DNA of 64,000 bases from Cellulosimicrobium cellulans (GCF_007679345.1 NZ_VEGH01000011.1:1-64000), one strand, 5' to 3'; positions 7,287-16,162 are shown, counted from the first letter of the stretch. Notes: a model not told the origin generated them from the letters alone. Numbers and translations: made by a program.

Positions 7287-8996
7287 GTGGACGAGCACCG
7301 AGACCAGCACCCGGCCGCCGCCGGCGGCTCGCCGGGCGGTCACGACGACGCGCGCGCCGGGCAGCCCGAGGGCGCGGCGCCCGGCAGCGCGGCGGCCGAC
7401 CGCGCGGCGCCCGACAGCGCGGCGCCCGGCAGCGCGGCGGCCGACCGCGCGACGCCCGCCGACTCGGCGCGCACGGACCAGGCCGGCCGCGCAGCGCCCG
7501 ACAGCGAGGCTCCCGACGACGAGGCGTTCGCGCGGCTCAGGGCCGCCGACCCGGCCGCGAGCTCCCGGCTCGACTCGGCCGCGCTGCGGGCGGAGGTGGC
7601 CCGCCGGACCGCCGCCGAGGAGGCCCCCGGGGCCCCGGACGGTGCCGAGGCCGACGCCGGTGCCGACGCCGGTGCCGACGCCGGCGCAGGCGCCGCGGTC
7701 GTCGCGCTCGCGCCCCGTCGCCGCTCGCGGTGGCTCCAGGTCGCCGCGGTGGCCGCGGCCGCGGCCGTCGTGGCCGGGGCGGGCGGCTACGCCCTGGGCA
7801 CCGGGGGTGGCGCCGACGCGGTCACCGCCGAGGCCCCGATCACCCTGTCCGCCCCCGGCGCCGCGGCGGAGGGCACGATGAAGATGGACGCCGCGGGGTC
7901 GACCGCGGACCTGCGGATCGCGCCCGGGTTCGGCGGCCGCGCGGTCTTCTCCGCCTCGGGCCTCGCCGACGACACCGCGTCGGGGCACGCGTGGGCGTTC
8001 GACGCCGCGTCGGTGTTCTCCGCCGAGACCGCCGCCCGCGCGGCCGGCGTGCTGGGTGTGGCCGGGGAGCCGGTCCTGCAGTACGGCGCGTGGACCGTCG
8101 GCGCGCAGGACGGCTCGGGCCCGAGCCTGTCGCTGCAGCCGGACGGGACCGCCGGGCTGAGCTACTACGACCCGACCCGCGACCCGTGGTCCTGCACCGC
8201 GTCCGCCCCCGACCGGCCCGGCGACGGCGCCGCGTCGGACGGCGCCGCGTCGGACGGCTCCGCGGGCACGGCCTCCGAGGGTGCGGCCCCCGACGGCGCG
8301 GCCGTGGAGGTCGTCCCGACCCCGGAGCCGGCGACCCTGGACCCGGCGCTGGTCGACCCGGCGCTGCCGTCGGTGGTCGGCCCGTCCTGCGACCCGGCGG
8401 CCGGCCCCGCCCCGACCGGCGACGCCGCCACCTCGGCCGCGCGGGACCTGCTCGGCGCGCTCGGCGTGGACCCCGACGGCTTCCAGTACGAGGTCGTCGA
8501 CACCGGGGACGCCCGATCGTCGACGGTGACGGCGTACCAGGTGCTCGACGGGCAGCAGACGGGGCTCACCTGGTCGGTGACGCTGGTCGCCGACGGCGTG
8601 CAGTCGCTGTACGGCTCGCTGGCCCCGCTGGTCGACCTCGGGGCGTACCCGGTCGTGGGCGCGGCGACGGCGGTCGAGCGGCTGAACGACCCGCGGTTCG
8701 GCGCCGGCTTCGGCGGGGTCATGCCGCTGGCCCGCGCCGAGGTCGCCGACGACGCGGCCGCCTCCTCGTCGTCCGCGTCCGCCGACCCGACGGTCCCCCC
8801 GACCGCCCGGCCGGGCGCCGCGATCCCGTGGGCGGTTCAGCAGGTCACGATCACCGGTGCGCGGCTCGGCGTCAGCCAGGTGACCGGTGCCGACGGCTCG
8901 GCGCTCCTGGTGCCGGCCTACGAGCTCTCCGACGCGGACGGCTCCACGTGGAGCGTCGTCGCGGTGGACGAGGGCTCGCTCGATCTCGCCGGGTGA
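7287..8996 (+). CDS. single-pass membrane protein, putative regulator of the upstream sigma factor
   Basis: A 569-aa protein not assigned to a named family. The N-terminus (~1-85) is a Gly/Ala/Asp/Pro-rich repeat region built on variants of SAAPGSAAADRA. It is followed by a short conserved-looking patch, AFARLRAADPAASSRLDSAA, one transmembrane helix at ~150-172 (VAAVAAAAAVVAGAGGYALG), and a ~400-aa exported part. The cytoplasmic patch before the helix resembles sequences preceding the membrane anchor in proteins that follow actinobacterial ECF sigma genes. No zinc-binding anti-sigma motif (HxxxCxxC) is present, so the anti-sigma role rests on gene order alone. The GTG at 7287 has GAGGAG six bases upstream. 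Confidence 0.7.
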   Translation: MDEHRDQHPAAAGGSPGGHDDARAGQPEGAAPGSAAADRAAPDSAAPGSAAADRATPADSARTDQAGRAAPDSEAPDDEAFARLRAADPAASSRLDSAALRAEVARRTAAEEAPGAPDGAEADAGADAGADAGAGAAVVALAPRRRSRWLQVAAVAAAAAVVAGAGGYALGTGGGADAVTAEAPITLSAPGAAAEGTMKMDAAGSTADLRIAPGFGGRAVFSASGLADDTASGHAWAFDAASVFSAETAARAAGVLGVAGEPVLQYGAWTVGAQDGSGPSLSLQPDGTAGLSYYDPTRDPWSCTASAPDRPGDGAASDGAASDGSAGTASEGAAPDGAAVEVVPTPEPATLDPALVDPALPSVVGPSCDPAAGPAPTGDAATSAARDLLGALGVDPDGFQYEVVDTGDARSSTVTAYQVLDGQQTGLTWSVTLVADGVQSLYGSLAPLVDLGAYPVVGAATAVERLNDPRFGAGFGGVMPLARAEVADDAAASSSSASADPTVPPTARPGAAIPWAVQQVTITGARLGVSQVTGADGSALLVPAYELSDADGSTWSVVAVDEGSLDLAG

Positions 8997-9138
8997 CCGG
9001 CGACGCGTCCCGCTGCGGAGGGCGGCGGGACGCGCAGGGGGCGACAGCCCTGACGCGGGCGGGGAGCCGGAGGGCGGCTCCCCGCCCCCGTGCCTGCCAG
9101 CGGTTGCCGACGCGCGCCCGGCACGGGACCGTCGGTGG

Positions 9139-9690
9139 ATGGGACGACGACACGACAGCACCGGTCACCGCACCCACCACCGCGCCGGCCCCGGACCTGC
9201 CCCGGGCGACCCGACCGTGGCCCTGGCGCCGGCCGGGACGCCACCACGGCACCGGGGCACCGCCGCCGGCCTCCTCCTGCGCAGCGCGGTGCTCGGCGTC
9301 GCCGCGGGTTCCCGGGCGTCGCTGGCGCTCGCGGCCCCGACGCTCGCCGACCCGGCGAGCGGCCGGCTGAAGCGGCTCGGCGCGCGGCTGGGGGTCGTCG
9401 CCGAGCTGACCGGCGACAAGCTGCCCAGCACGCCGAGCCGGCTCGACCCGCCCGGTCCCCAGAGCCGCGCGGTCGCCGCGGCGCTGGGCGGAGTCGTCCT
9501 CGCGCGGCAGCGCGGCCGGTCGGTCGTGCTCCCCGCGGCGACGGCGGCGCTGTTCTCGGCCGCGGGCACCTGGGGCGGGGCCGCGTGGCGCGCGTGGGCG
9601 GCGCAGCGCGGTCCGGACTGGCGCGGCGCGTTCGCCGAGGACGCGGTCGCCCTGACCCTGGCCACCCTGGCGTCGCACACCCGCCGCTGA
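9139..9690 (+). CDS. DUF4126-like membrane protein
   Basis: A 183-aa protein with hydrophobic segments and the signatures AVLGVAAGSRASLALAAP and ELTGDKLPSTPSRLDPPG, which I associate with the DUF4126 family of small integral membrane proteins of unknown function. The first ~40 residues are polar and His/Pro/Thr-rich and may not be translated: an in-frame GTG at 9217 would start directly before the family domain. Neither start has a strong ribosome binding site. Downstream is a long non-coding repeat region, so this looks like a single-gene unit. Confidence 0.6.
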   Translation: MGRRHDSTGHRTHHRAGPGPAPGDPTVALAPAGTPPRHRGTAAGLLLRSAVLGVAAGSRASLALAAPTLADPASGRLKRLGARLGVVAELTGDKLPSTPSRLDPPGPQSRAVAAALGGVVLARQRGRSVVLPAATAALFSAAGTWGGAAWRAWAAQRGPDWRGAFAEDAVALTLATLASHTRR

Positions 9691-9800
9691 CCCGGCGGCG
9701 CCGCGCCGCCCGCCGCGAGCGGACGACGCCGCACCGCAGCGTCGCGTCGTCCGCGAGCGGGTACCCGACGCGTCGAGCGAGTAGTCGGCGACTAGCCCTT

Positions 9801-9900
9801 CGACGCGTCGAGTACCCCCTCGACGCGTCGGCCACCCCCTCGACGCGTCGGGTACCCCTTCGACGCGTCGGCCACCCCCTCGCCGCGTCGGCCACCCCCT
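9801..9900. repeat. phased 20-bp palindrome array
   Basis: Five 20-bp units start at 9801, 9821, 9841, 9861 and 9881. Each is a 10-bp core followed by a 10-bp spacer such as GCCACCCCCT. In the first four the core is CGACGCGTCG, a perfect palindrome; the fifth is CGCCGCGTCG. One more perfect core lies 35 bp to the left at 9766-9775. The exact 20-bp spacing puts the palindromes on the same DNA face. The remaining bases from 9691 to 9970 contain no gene I can support. The array ends ~175 bp before the beta-galactosidase gene. Confidence 0.9.
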
Positions 9901-9971
9901 CGCCGGCTTCGCCGCGCCCGCGGCCGCGCCCCCCGCGTCGGGGTCGGGCTCGCGTGTGCGTCGCCTGCACC

Positions 9972-10052
9972 GTGCACGGTCACAGTTGCGTAACAGAGGC
10001 GATGCCGCCCTGGGCGCCTCAGTCCTGTGCACCGTACTGTGACCGTGCACAG
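9972..10052 (+). promoter_or_regulatory. candidate operators of the galactan operon
   Basis: GTGCACGGTCACAGT at 9972-9986 reappears as its exact reverse complement at 10036-10050. The second copy overlaps another inverted repeat, CTGTGCAC (10025-10032) with GTGCACAG (10045-10052), 8-bp perfect arms and a 12-bp spacer, ending 24 bp before the ganA start codon. The placement suits repressor binding and possibly DNA looping by the LacI-type regulator encoded at the end of the locus. No convincing -35/-10 pair can be fixed. Confidence 0.55.
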
Positions 10053-10075
10053 CGAGGTGAGGGAGCAGGAGCGGG

Positions 10076-12094
10076 ATGACGGAGTTCGGCTGGCCGACGC
10101 AGGGGATCTCCTACGGCGGCGACTACAACCCGGAGCAGTGGCCGCGCCACGTCTGGGACGAGGACGTCGCCCTGATGCGCGAGGCGGGCGTCAACCTGGT
10201 CAGCGTCGGCATCTTCTCCTGGGCTCTGCTGGAGCCGCGCGAGGGGGAGTACGACTTCGGCTGGCTGGACGACGTGCTCGACCTGCTGCACGCGAACGGC
10301 ATCGCGGTCGACCTCGGCACCCCCACCGCCGCGCCGCCCGCCTGGTTCTACGCGACGTACCCCCACGCGCGGGTCGTCACCCGCGAGGGGACCGCGCTCG
10401 GCCCGGGCTCGCGCGGCATGGTCTCGCCGTCCTCGCCCGAGTACCGCGCGGCGGCGGCCCGGATCGGGGGCGCGCTCGCCCGCCGGTACGCGGACCACCC
10501 GGCCGTCGTGCTGTGGCACGTGCACAACGAGTACGGCGCCCCCGTCGGGGAGGACTTCTCCCCGGCGTCCGTCGCGGCGTTCCGGGGCTGGCTCCGGGAG
10601 CGCTACGGCACCCTCGACGGGCTGAACGCCGCGTGGGGCACCGCGTTCTGGGGCCAGGTCTACGGCGACTGGGAGCACGTCGGCGCCCCCGGCGCGACCG
10701 CCTCCACCCCGAACCCGGCGCAGCGGCTCGACTTCGCGCGGTTCACCGACGAGGCCCTGCGAGCCTGCTTCCGCGCGGAGCGGGACGCGATCCGCGCCCA
10801 CGCCGCCCAGCCGGTGACCACCAACTTCATGGCGCACCAGTCGTACAACACCGACCTGTGGCGCTGGGCCCGCGAGGTCGACGTCGTCTCCGACGACCAC
10901 TACCTGTGGTCCCCGGACGAGGACGCGCACGTCGGCCTGGCGCTGTCCGCGGACCTGACCCGGTCCGTCGCGCGCGGCAAGCCGTGGATCCTCATGGAGC
11001 ACTCGACGTCGGCGGTGAACTGGCAGGGCCACAACATCGCCAAGCGCCCGGGGGAGATGCACCGCAACGCGTTCACCCACCTCGGTCGCGGCGCGGACGG
11101 CATCCTGTTCTTCCAGTGGCGGGCCTCCCGCTCCGGCGCGGAGAAGTTCCACTCGGCGATGCTCCCGCACGCCGGCACCGGGTCCCGGGTGTTCCGCGAG
11201 GTCGTCGAGCTGGGCGCGAAGCTCGGCCGGCTGGCCGAGGTCCGGGGCTCGCGGGTGCAGGCGGACGTCGCCGTGCTCTACGACTGGGAGTCGCTCTGGG
11301 CCCAGGACCTGGAGTGGCGGCCGTCGGACGAGCTCGGCTTCCGCGAGCGGGTCCGCGCCTACTACGAGCGGCTGTGGCGGGACGGCGTGACCGTCGACTT
11401 CGCGCACCCCGAGGACGACCTGTCCGGCTACCGCCTGGTGGTCGCGCCGTCGTCGTACCTGGTGACCCAGGCGGCCGGGAAGAACCTCTCCGACTACGTC
11501 GCCCAGGGCGGCACCCTGCTGGTGTCCTGCTTCGCCGGCGTCGTGGACGAGCACGACGCCGTGCACGAGGGCGGCTTCGGGGCCCCGCTGCGCACGGCCC
11601 TCGGCCTGACCGTGGAGGAGTTCCTGCCGGTCCGCCCGCAGCACGAGGTCGCGGTCGACCTGGACGGCACGACGATCCCGACCGCGGCCTGGAGCGAGCA
11701 CCTGGCGCTGGACGGCGCCGAGGTCCGCGGGACCTACCGCGGCGGTCCGGCGGACGGCCTGCCCGCGATCACCCGGCACGCGCACGGCGCCGGCGCCGGC
11801 TGGTACGTGAGCACGAAGCTGGGGGTCGACGCCCTCGCCCCCGTGCTCGCCGCGGTGTACGCGGACGCCGGGATCACGCCGCCGGGGCTGCCCGAGGGCC
11901 TCGAGGTCACGGTCCGGCGCGGCGACGCCCACGACTACGTGGTCGCGGTGAACCACCGCGACGAGCCGGTCACCCTCGCGGTGCCGGGCACGGAGCTGCT
12001 CTCCGGCACCGACGCCGGCGAGTCGTACGAGGTCGGCGCGGGGGAGGTGGCGGTGCTGCGCACCGCCGCGCGCCCGCAGGGGGGTGGTCGCTGA
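10076..12094 (+). CDS. ganA: GH42 beta-galactosidase
   Basis: A 672-aa intracellular glycoside hydrolase family 42 enzyme that removes terminal beta-galactose from short galacto-oligosaccharides. The N-terminal TIM barrel begins GGDYNPEQWP; the acid/base is E152 in WHVHNEYG and the nucleophile is E308 in WILMEHS. A trimerisation domain (~residues 395-600, YDWESLWA onward) and a small C-terminal beta domain follow, giving the usual family length. There is no signal peptide. The ATG at 10076 has a GAGGGAGCAGGAG ribosome binding region. It heads the ganA-ganS-ganP-ganQ-ganB series, equivalent to the Bacillus gan genes, and probably acts on oligomers delivered by the encoded transporter. The symbol is by analogy. 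Confidence 0.93.
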   Translation: MTEFGWPTQGISYGGDYNPEQWPRHVWDEDVALMREAGVNLVSVGIFSWALLEPREGEYDFGWLDDVLDLLHANGIAVDLGTPTAAPPAWFYATYPHARVVTREGTALGPGSRGMVSPSSPEYRAAAARIGGALARRYADHPAVVLWHVHNEYGAPVGEDFSPASVAAFRGWLRERYGTLDGLNAAWGTAFWGQVYGDWEHVGAPGATASTPNPAQRLDFARFTDEALRACFRAERDAIRAHAAQPVTTNFMAHQSYNTDLWRWAREVDVVSDDHYLWSPDEDAHVGLALSADLTRSVARGKPWILMEHSTSAVNWQGHNIAKRPGEMHRNAFTHLGRGADGILFFQWRASRSGAEKFHSAMLPHAGTGSRVFREVVELGAKLGRLAEVRGSRVQADVAVLYDWESLWAQDLEWRPSDELGFRERVRAYYERLWRDGVTVDFAHPEDDLSGYRLVVAPSSYLVTQAAGKNLSDYVAQGGTLLVSCFAGVVDEHDAVHEGGFGAPLRTALGLTVEEFLPVRPQHEVAVDLDGTTIPTAAWSEHLALDGAEVRGTYRGGPADGLPAITRHAHGAGAGWYVSTKLGVDALAPVLAAVYADAGITPPGLPEGLEVTVRRGDAHDYVVAVNHRDEPVTLAVPGTELLSGTDAGESYEVGAGEVAVLRTAARPQGGGR

Positions 12095-12120
12095 CCGCAC
12101 GACCGCGGCTGCCGCCCGCC

Positions 12121-12140
12121 CCGCCGGACCCCTCCGGCGG
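12121..12140 (+). other. intergenic stem-loop between ganA and ganS
   Basis: CCGCCGGA, a CCCC loop and TCCGGCGG form a perfect 8-bp hairpin in the 160-bp gap. No T-run follows, so it is more likely a processing or pausing element than a full terminator. Confidence 0.5.
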
Positions 12141-12254
12141 CAGGGCTGGCCGGCAGCCCGTACCGCGGTGGCGCACCGAGCGCCCCCGCACCCACCACGG
12201 GTCGCAAGGACGCGATCGACGCGCACGCGGCGGCCCTCCCGGAAAGGACGACAC

Positions 12255-13499
12255 ATGCGCAGGCACTTCGCAGCCGGCGTCGCCGCAGTGGCGACGGTGG
12301 CCCTCCTCGCCGCGTGCAGCGGCGACCCCGCCCCCGCCACGACGGCCGACGGCGGCACCGCCGCGGCGGGCTCGGGCGGCGAGCTCGTGATCTGGTCGGA
12401 CGCCGAGCGCGCCGAGGCGATCAAGAACGCCGCCGCGGACTTCGAGGCGGACAGCGGCGCGACCGTCACGGTCGTGCAGAAGAACTTCGAGGACCTCCGG
12501 GCCGACTTCCTCGCCCAGGTCCCCACGGGCGAGGGCCCGGACATCACGGTCGGCGCGCACGACTGGCTGGGCGAGTTCGTCGAGTCCGGCGTCGTCGACA
12601 CGATCAGCCTCGGCTCGCGCGCCGACGACTTCGAGCAGGTCACGCTCGATGCCTTCACCTACGACGGCCAGCTGTACGCCCTGCCGTACGCGCAGGAGTC
12701 GGTCGCGCTGATCCAGAACACCGCGCTGGTCGGGGACACCGCCCCGCAGACGTTCGACGAGATGATCCAGATGGCGACCGACGCCGGCTTCGCCGACCGG
12801 CCGTTCATCCTCTACACGAACGGCGCCGAGGGTGACATGTACACCTCGTACGCCTTCCAGACGTCGTTCGGCGCCCCCGTGTTCGTCCAGGACGAGGACG
12901 GCTCGTACACCTCCGAGGTCGGCATGGGCGGCGACGCCGGTCTGGCCTACGCCCGGTGGATCCACGAGAACGGCTCGGCCGGCACCGGCTACTTCACCGA
13001 CACCGTCGACTACGACATCGGCAACGAGCTGTTCGCGACCGGCCAGTCGCCGTTCATCATCCAGGGCCCGTGGACCATCCCCACGTACCAGGACGCGGGC
13101 GTCGAGGTCGCGGTCAGCCCGATCCCGTCGGCCGGCGGCGGCACCGCGGCGCCGTTCGTGGGCGTGCAGGGCTTCTACCTGTCGGCGCAGTCGTCGAACG
13201 CGCTGCTCGCGAACGACTTCCTCGCGAACTACGTGGCCACCGACGAGGCGCAGCAGGCGCTGTACGACGCCGACCCGCGCATCCCGGCGCTCACCGCCGT
13301 GGCGGAGCAGGTCAGCGACGACCCGGTCATCGCCGGCTTCCTCGCCTCGGCGCAGAACGGCGTGCCGATGCCGAACATCCCCGAGATGGGCGCCGTCTGG
13401 GACTTCTGGAACGCCGCGCAGATCGCGCTGATCACCGGCCAGGACCCCGACAGCACCTGGTCCTCGATGGTCGCCAGCGTCGAGTCGGCGATCGGCTGA
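12255..13499 (+). CDS. ganS: extracellular sugar-binding lipoprotein of ABC importer
   Basis: A 414-aa family 1 solute-binding protein, tethered to the outer face of the membrane. The signal peptide MRRHFAAGVAAVATVALLAAC ends in a lipobox with C21 as the lipidated residue; a short Pro/Ala/Thr linker follows, then ELVIWSDAERAEAIKNAAAD, the usual first strand and helix of maltose-binding-type proteins. By position between GH42 and GH53 genes, the ligand is most likely beta-1,4-galacto-oligosaccharide. The start is the ATG at 12255 with GGAAAGGA upstream. A very strong stem-loop follows the gene and may keep its mRNA more abundant than that of the permeases, as is common for binding proteins. 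Confidence 0.92.
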   Translation: MRRHFAAGVAAVATVALLAACSGDPAPATTADGGTAAAGSGGELVIWSDAERAEAIKNAAADFEADSGATVTVVQKNFEDLRADFLAQVPTGEGPDITVGAHDWLGEFVESGVVDTISLGSRADDFEQVTLDAFTYDGQLYALPYAQESVALIQNTALVGDTAPQTFDEMIQMATDAGFADRPFILYTNGAEGDMYTSYAFQTSFGAPVFVQDEDGSYTSEVGMGGDAGLAYARWIHENGSAGTGYFTDTVDYDIGNELFATGQSPFIIQGPWTIPTYQDAGVEVAVSPIPSAGGGTAAPFVGVQGFYLSAQSSNALLANDFLANYVATDEAQQALYDADPRIPALTAVAEQVSDDPVIAGFLASAQNGVPMPNIPEMGAVWDFWNAAQIALITGQDPDSTWSSMVASVESAIG

Positions 13500-13504
13500 C
13501 CCCC

Positions 13505-13538
13505 GGTGCGGGCGGGGCGTACGCGCCCCGCCCGCACC
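13505..13538 (+). terminator. strong stem-loop after ganS (attenuator or mRNA stabiliser)
   Basis: GGTGCGGGCGGGGCG (13505-13519), loop TACG, then its exact complement at 13524-13538: a 15-bp perfect stem six bases after the stop codon of the binding-protein gene. There is no T-run. Partial termination or protection of the upstream mRNA from decay is inferred. Confidence 0.7.
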
Positions 13539-13608
13539 ACCGGCACCACCCCGGGCCGCGCCCGCCCCCCGGGACCCGCGCCCGCCACGACCCGCACGAG
13601 GAGCAACG

Positions 13609-15252
13609 ATGTCCGTCGGCACGAGCACCGCCGCGCACCCGCCCGGCACCCCGCCCGACCGGTCCGGCGAGCCGGGCGCCCCGGCGCCCCGCGAGTCGCA
13701 CGCCCGCGCGTGGCGCGGCCTCGGCTGGGGCTTCGCCGTGAAGCTCCTGCTGATGATGGTGGTCAACGCGGGCGGCGTGCTGGCGATCCTGTCGGCCTAC
13801 CGGGCGGGCGCCTGGGTGGTGCTCGCCGCGCTGGTCGTGCTGCTCGCCGCGGCGGACTGGATCTACTTCTCCCGCCGCGCCCTGCCGCTGAAGTACCTGT
13901 TCCCCGGCCTGGTGTTCCTCGCCGTGTTCCAGATGTTCACGCTGCTCTACACGGGCTACGTGGCCTTCACCAACTACGGCACCGGCCACCTCGGCAGCAT
14001 GCAGCAGGCCGTCGACGCCGCCCTGATCCAGGACGAGCGCCAGGTCGAGGGCTCGCCGGAGTACCCGCTCGCGGTGGTGCGGGACGGCGACGCGCTCGGG
14101 TTCGCGGTGAACGACGACGGCACGGTCCGCGTCGGCACGGCCGACGAGCCGCTGGACGCGGTCGGCGGCGCGCAGGTCGACGACCGCGGCACGCCGGTCG
14201 CGGTGCCCGGCTGGGAGGTCGTGCCGCGGGCCCAGCTCTACTCCGACGCGGACCTGCAGGCCGAGGTCGTCGCGCTCCGCGTCCCGGTGTCCGACGACGC
14301 CGAGGACGGCTCGCTGCGCACCCGCGAGGGCTCGACCGCCGCGGTGTACACCTCCCGGCTGGTGTGGGACCCGGACGCGCAGACGATCACCAACACCGAG
14401 ACCGGCGCCGTCTACAGCCCGAGCGACCGCGGGCAGTTCGTCACCGAGGACGGCGAGCGGCTGGCGGCCGGCTGGTACGTCAACGTCGGCTTCGACAACT
14501 TCGTCCGGGCCTTCACCGACGCGAGCTACGCGGGGCCGCTGCTCAAGGTCGCCGTGTGGACGTTCGCGTTCGCGATCCTCACGGTGCTCACGAGCTTCGG
14601 GCTCGGCCTGCTGTTCGCGCTGATCTACAACGACCCGCGCATCCGCGGCCGCAAGGCGCTGCGGACGCTGTTCATCCTGCCGTACGCGTTCCCGGCGTTC
14701 ATGTCCGCCCTGCTGTGGCGCGGCATGCTCAACTCCGAGTTCGGCGTCATCAACGACTGGTTCTTCTTCGGCGCCGACATCGGCTGGCTGTCCGACCCGT
14801 GGCTGGCGAAGGCCGCGATCCTCTGGGTCAACCTCTGGCTGAGCTACCCGTACTGGTTCCTGGTCACCACGGGCGCGCTGCAGGCGCTGCCGGGCGACGT
14901 GATGGAGGCCGCGCGGGTCGACGGCGCCGGGCGCTGGCGGCAGTTCCGGTCGATCACGCTGCCGATGCTGCTCGTGTCGACCGCCCCGCTGGCGATCGCG
15001 TCGTTCGCCTTCAACTTCAACAACTTCACGATCATCTACATGCTCACCGGCGGCGGGCCGGCCTTCCCCGGCGCCAGCACGCCGATGGGGTCGACCGACA
15101 TCCTGATCTCCGCGATCTACCAGATCTCCGGGGTGTCGGGCGGCCGCGCCGACTACGGCCTCGCCAGCGCCCTGTCCATCGTGGTGTTCGTCGTGATCGG
15201 CGTCGTCTCCGGCCTGGCGTTCCGCCGGACCCGCAAGCTCGAGGAGATCTGA
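13609..15252 (+). CDS. ganP: sugar ABC transporter permease, MalF type
   Basis: A 547-aa membrane subunit of the importer. Three N-terminal helices (~45-115) are followed by a large extracytoplasmic domain (~115-290) between YTGYVAFTNYG and GWYVNVGFDNF, resembling the periplasmic P2 loop of E. coli MalF and unusual in length for Gram-positive sugar permeases. Five further helices follow, with the ATPase-contacting EAA loop EAARVDGAGRWRQFRSITLP from about residue 433. The N-terminus is a disordered Pro/Gly tail. The ATG at 13609 has GAGGAG upstream. It is one base apart from the next permease, so the two are surely co-translated. Confidence 0.92.
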   Translation: MSVGTSTAAHPPGTPPDRSGEPGAPAPRESHARAWRGLGWGFAVKLLLMMVVNAGGVLAILSAYRAGAWVVLAALVVLLAAADWIYFSRRALPLKYLFPGLVFLAVFQMFTLLYTGYVAFTNYGTGHLGSMQQAVDAALIQDERQVEGSPEYPLAVVRDGDALGFAVNDDGTVRVGTADEPLDAVGGAQVDDRGTPVAVPGWEVVPRAQLYSDADLQAEVVALRVPVSDDAEDGSLRTREGSTAAVYTSRLVWDPDAQTITNTETGAVYSPSDRGQFVTEDGERLAAGWYVNVGFDNFVRAFTDASYAGPLLKVAVWTFAFAILTVLTSFGLGLLFALIYNDPRIRGRKALRTLFILPYAFPAFMSALLWRGMLNSEFGVINDWFFFGADIGWLSDPWLAKAAILWVNLWLSYPYWFLVTTGALQALPGDVMEAARVDGAGRWRQFRSITLPMLLVSTAPLAIASFAFNFNNFTIIYMLTGGGPAFPGASTPMGSTDILISAIYQISGVSGGRADYGLASALSIVVFVVIGVVSGLAFRRTRKLEEI

Positions 15253-15253
15253 G

Positions 15254-16162
15254 ATGGCTCTCGCGAACCCCGCGCAGCGGACCGCCGCCCCCGCCCCGGG
15301 CCGCCCGACGCGCGCCCGCCGCACGCGGTGGTGGGCGGAGATCGGCTGGAAGTACCCCGTCGGCCTGGTCATCGTGTTCTACGCGGTCTTCCCGCTGGTC
15401 TACGCGCTGTCCGCCGCGCTCGACCCGTCCGGCTCGCTCGCCGGGTCGAGCTCGTTGTTCCGGACCGTCGGCCTGGACAACTTCGTCGCGCTCGGCGACA
15501 CCCTGTACTGGACCTGGGTCGGCAACACCCTGCTGATCGGCGGCGTCGCCGCGTTCGGCGCGGTGCTCATGGGCGCCGCCGCGGCCTACGCGTTCTCCCG
15601 GTTCCGGTTCCAGGGGCGGCGCGCGTCGCTCACCTCGCTGCTGATGATCCAGATGTTCCCGCAGACGGTGGCGTTCGTGGCCGTGTTCCTGCTGCTGATC
15701 TCGCTGGGGAACGTGATCCCGGCGCTCGGCGTGAACTCGCGGGTCGCGCTGATCTGCGTCTACCTCGGCGGCGCGCTCGGGGCGAACACGTTCCTCATGT
15801 ACGGGTTCTTCAACTCCGTACCCCGCGAGATCGACGAGGCCGCGCGCATCGACGGCGCCACCCACTCGCAGATCTACTGGCGGCTGATCATGCCGCTCGT
15901 GACGCCGATCCTGGCCGTCGTGGCGCTGCTCGCGTTCATCTCCGCGTTCGGCGACTTCATCCTGGCGCGCATCGTGCTGACGAGCGAGGAGAACTGGACG
16001 CTCGCCGTCGGCATGTACCAGTGGGTGTCCAACCAGCTGACCTCGCGGTGGGGGCTGTTCGCGGCCGGCGCGGTCATCGGGTCGATCCCCGTGCTGGCGC
16101 TGTTCCTGTCGCTGCAGCGGTACATCGTCGGCGGGCTGTCGGCGGGTTCGGTCAAGGGCTGA
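15254..16162 (+). CDS. ganQ: sugar ABC transporter permease, MalG type
   Basis: A 302-aa second membrane subunit with six predicted helices and the EAA loop DEAARIDGATHSQIYWRLIM near residue 193. It starts at an ATG one base after the stop codon of the MalF-type gene. The C-terminus GGLSAGSVKG is the conserved end of MalG-like permeases, which contacts the ATPase. No ATPase gene is found in the locus, so the pair must use a shared MsmX/MsiK-like ATPase encoded elsewhere. Confidence 0.93.
   Translation: MALANPAQRTAAPAPGRPTRARRTRWWAEIGWKYPVGLVIVFYAVFPLVYALSAALDPSGSLAGSSSLFRTVGLDNFVALGDTLYWTWVGNTLLIGGVAAFGAVLMGAAAAYAFSRFRFQGRRASLTSLLMIQMFPQTVAFVAVFLLLISLGNVIPALGVNSRVALICVYLGGALGANTFLMYGFFNSVPREIDEAARIDGATHSQIYWRLIMPLVTPILAVVALLAFISAFGDFILARIVLTSEENWTLAVGMYQWVSNQLTSRWGLFAAGAVIGSIPVLALFLSLQRYIVGGLSAGSVKG

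Noticed and set aside
9801..9900. CRISPR-like array
   Set aside because: Repeat and spacer are only 10 bp each, spacers are nearly identical, and there are no cas genes in the window.
13505..13538. Complete end of transcription after the sugar-binding protein gene
   Set aside because: The hairpin is strong, but the downstream permease genes have no visible promoter of their own and binding-protein genes often carry such stabilising stems.
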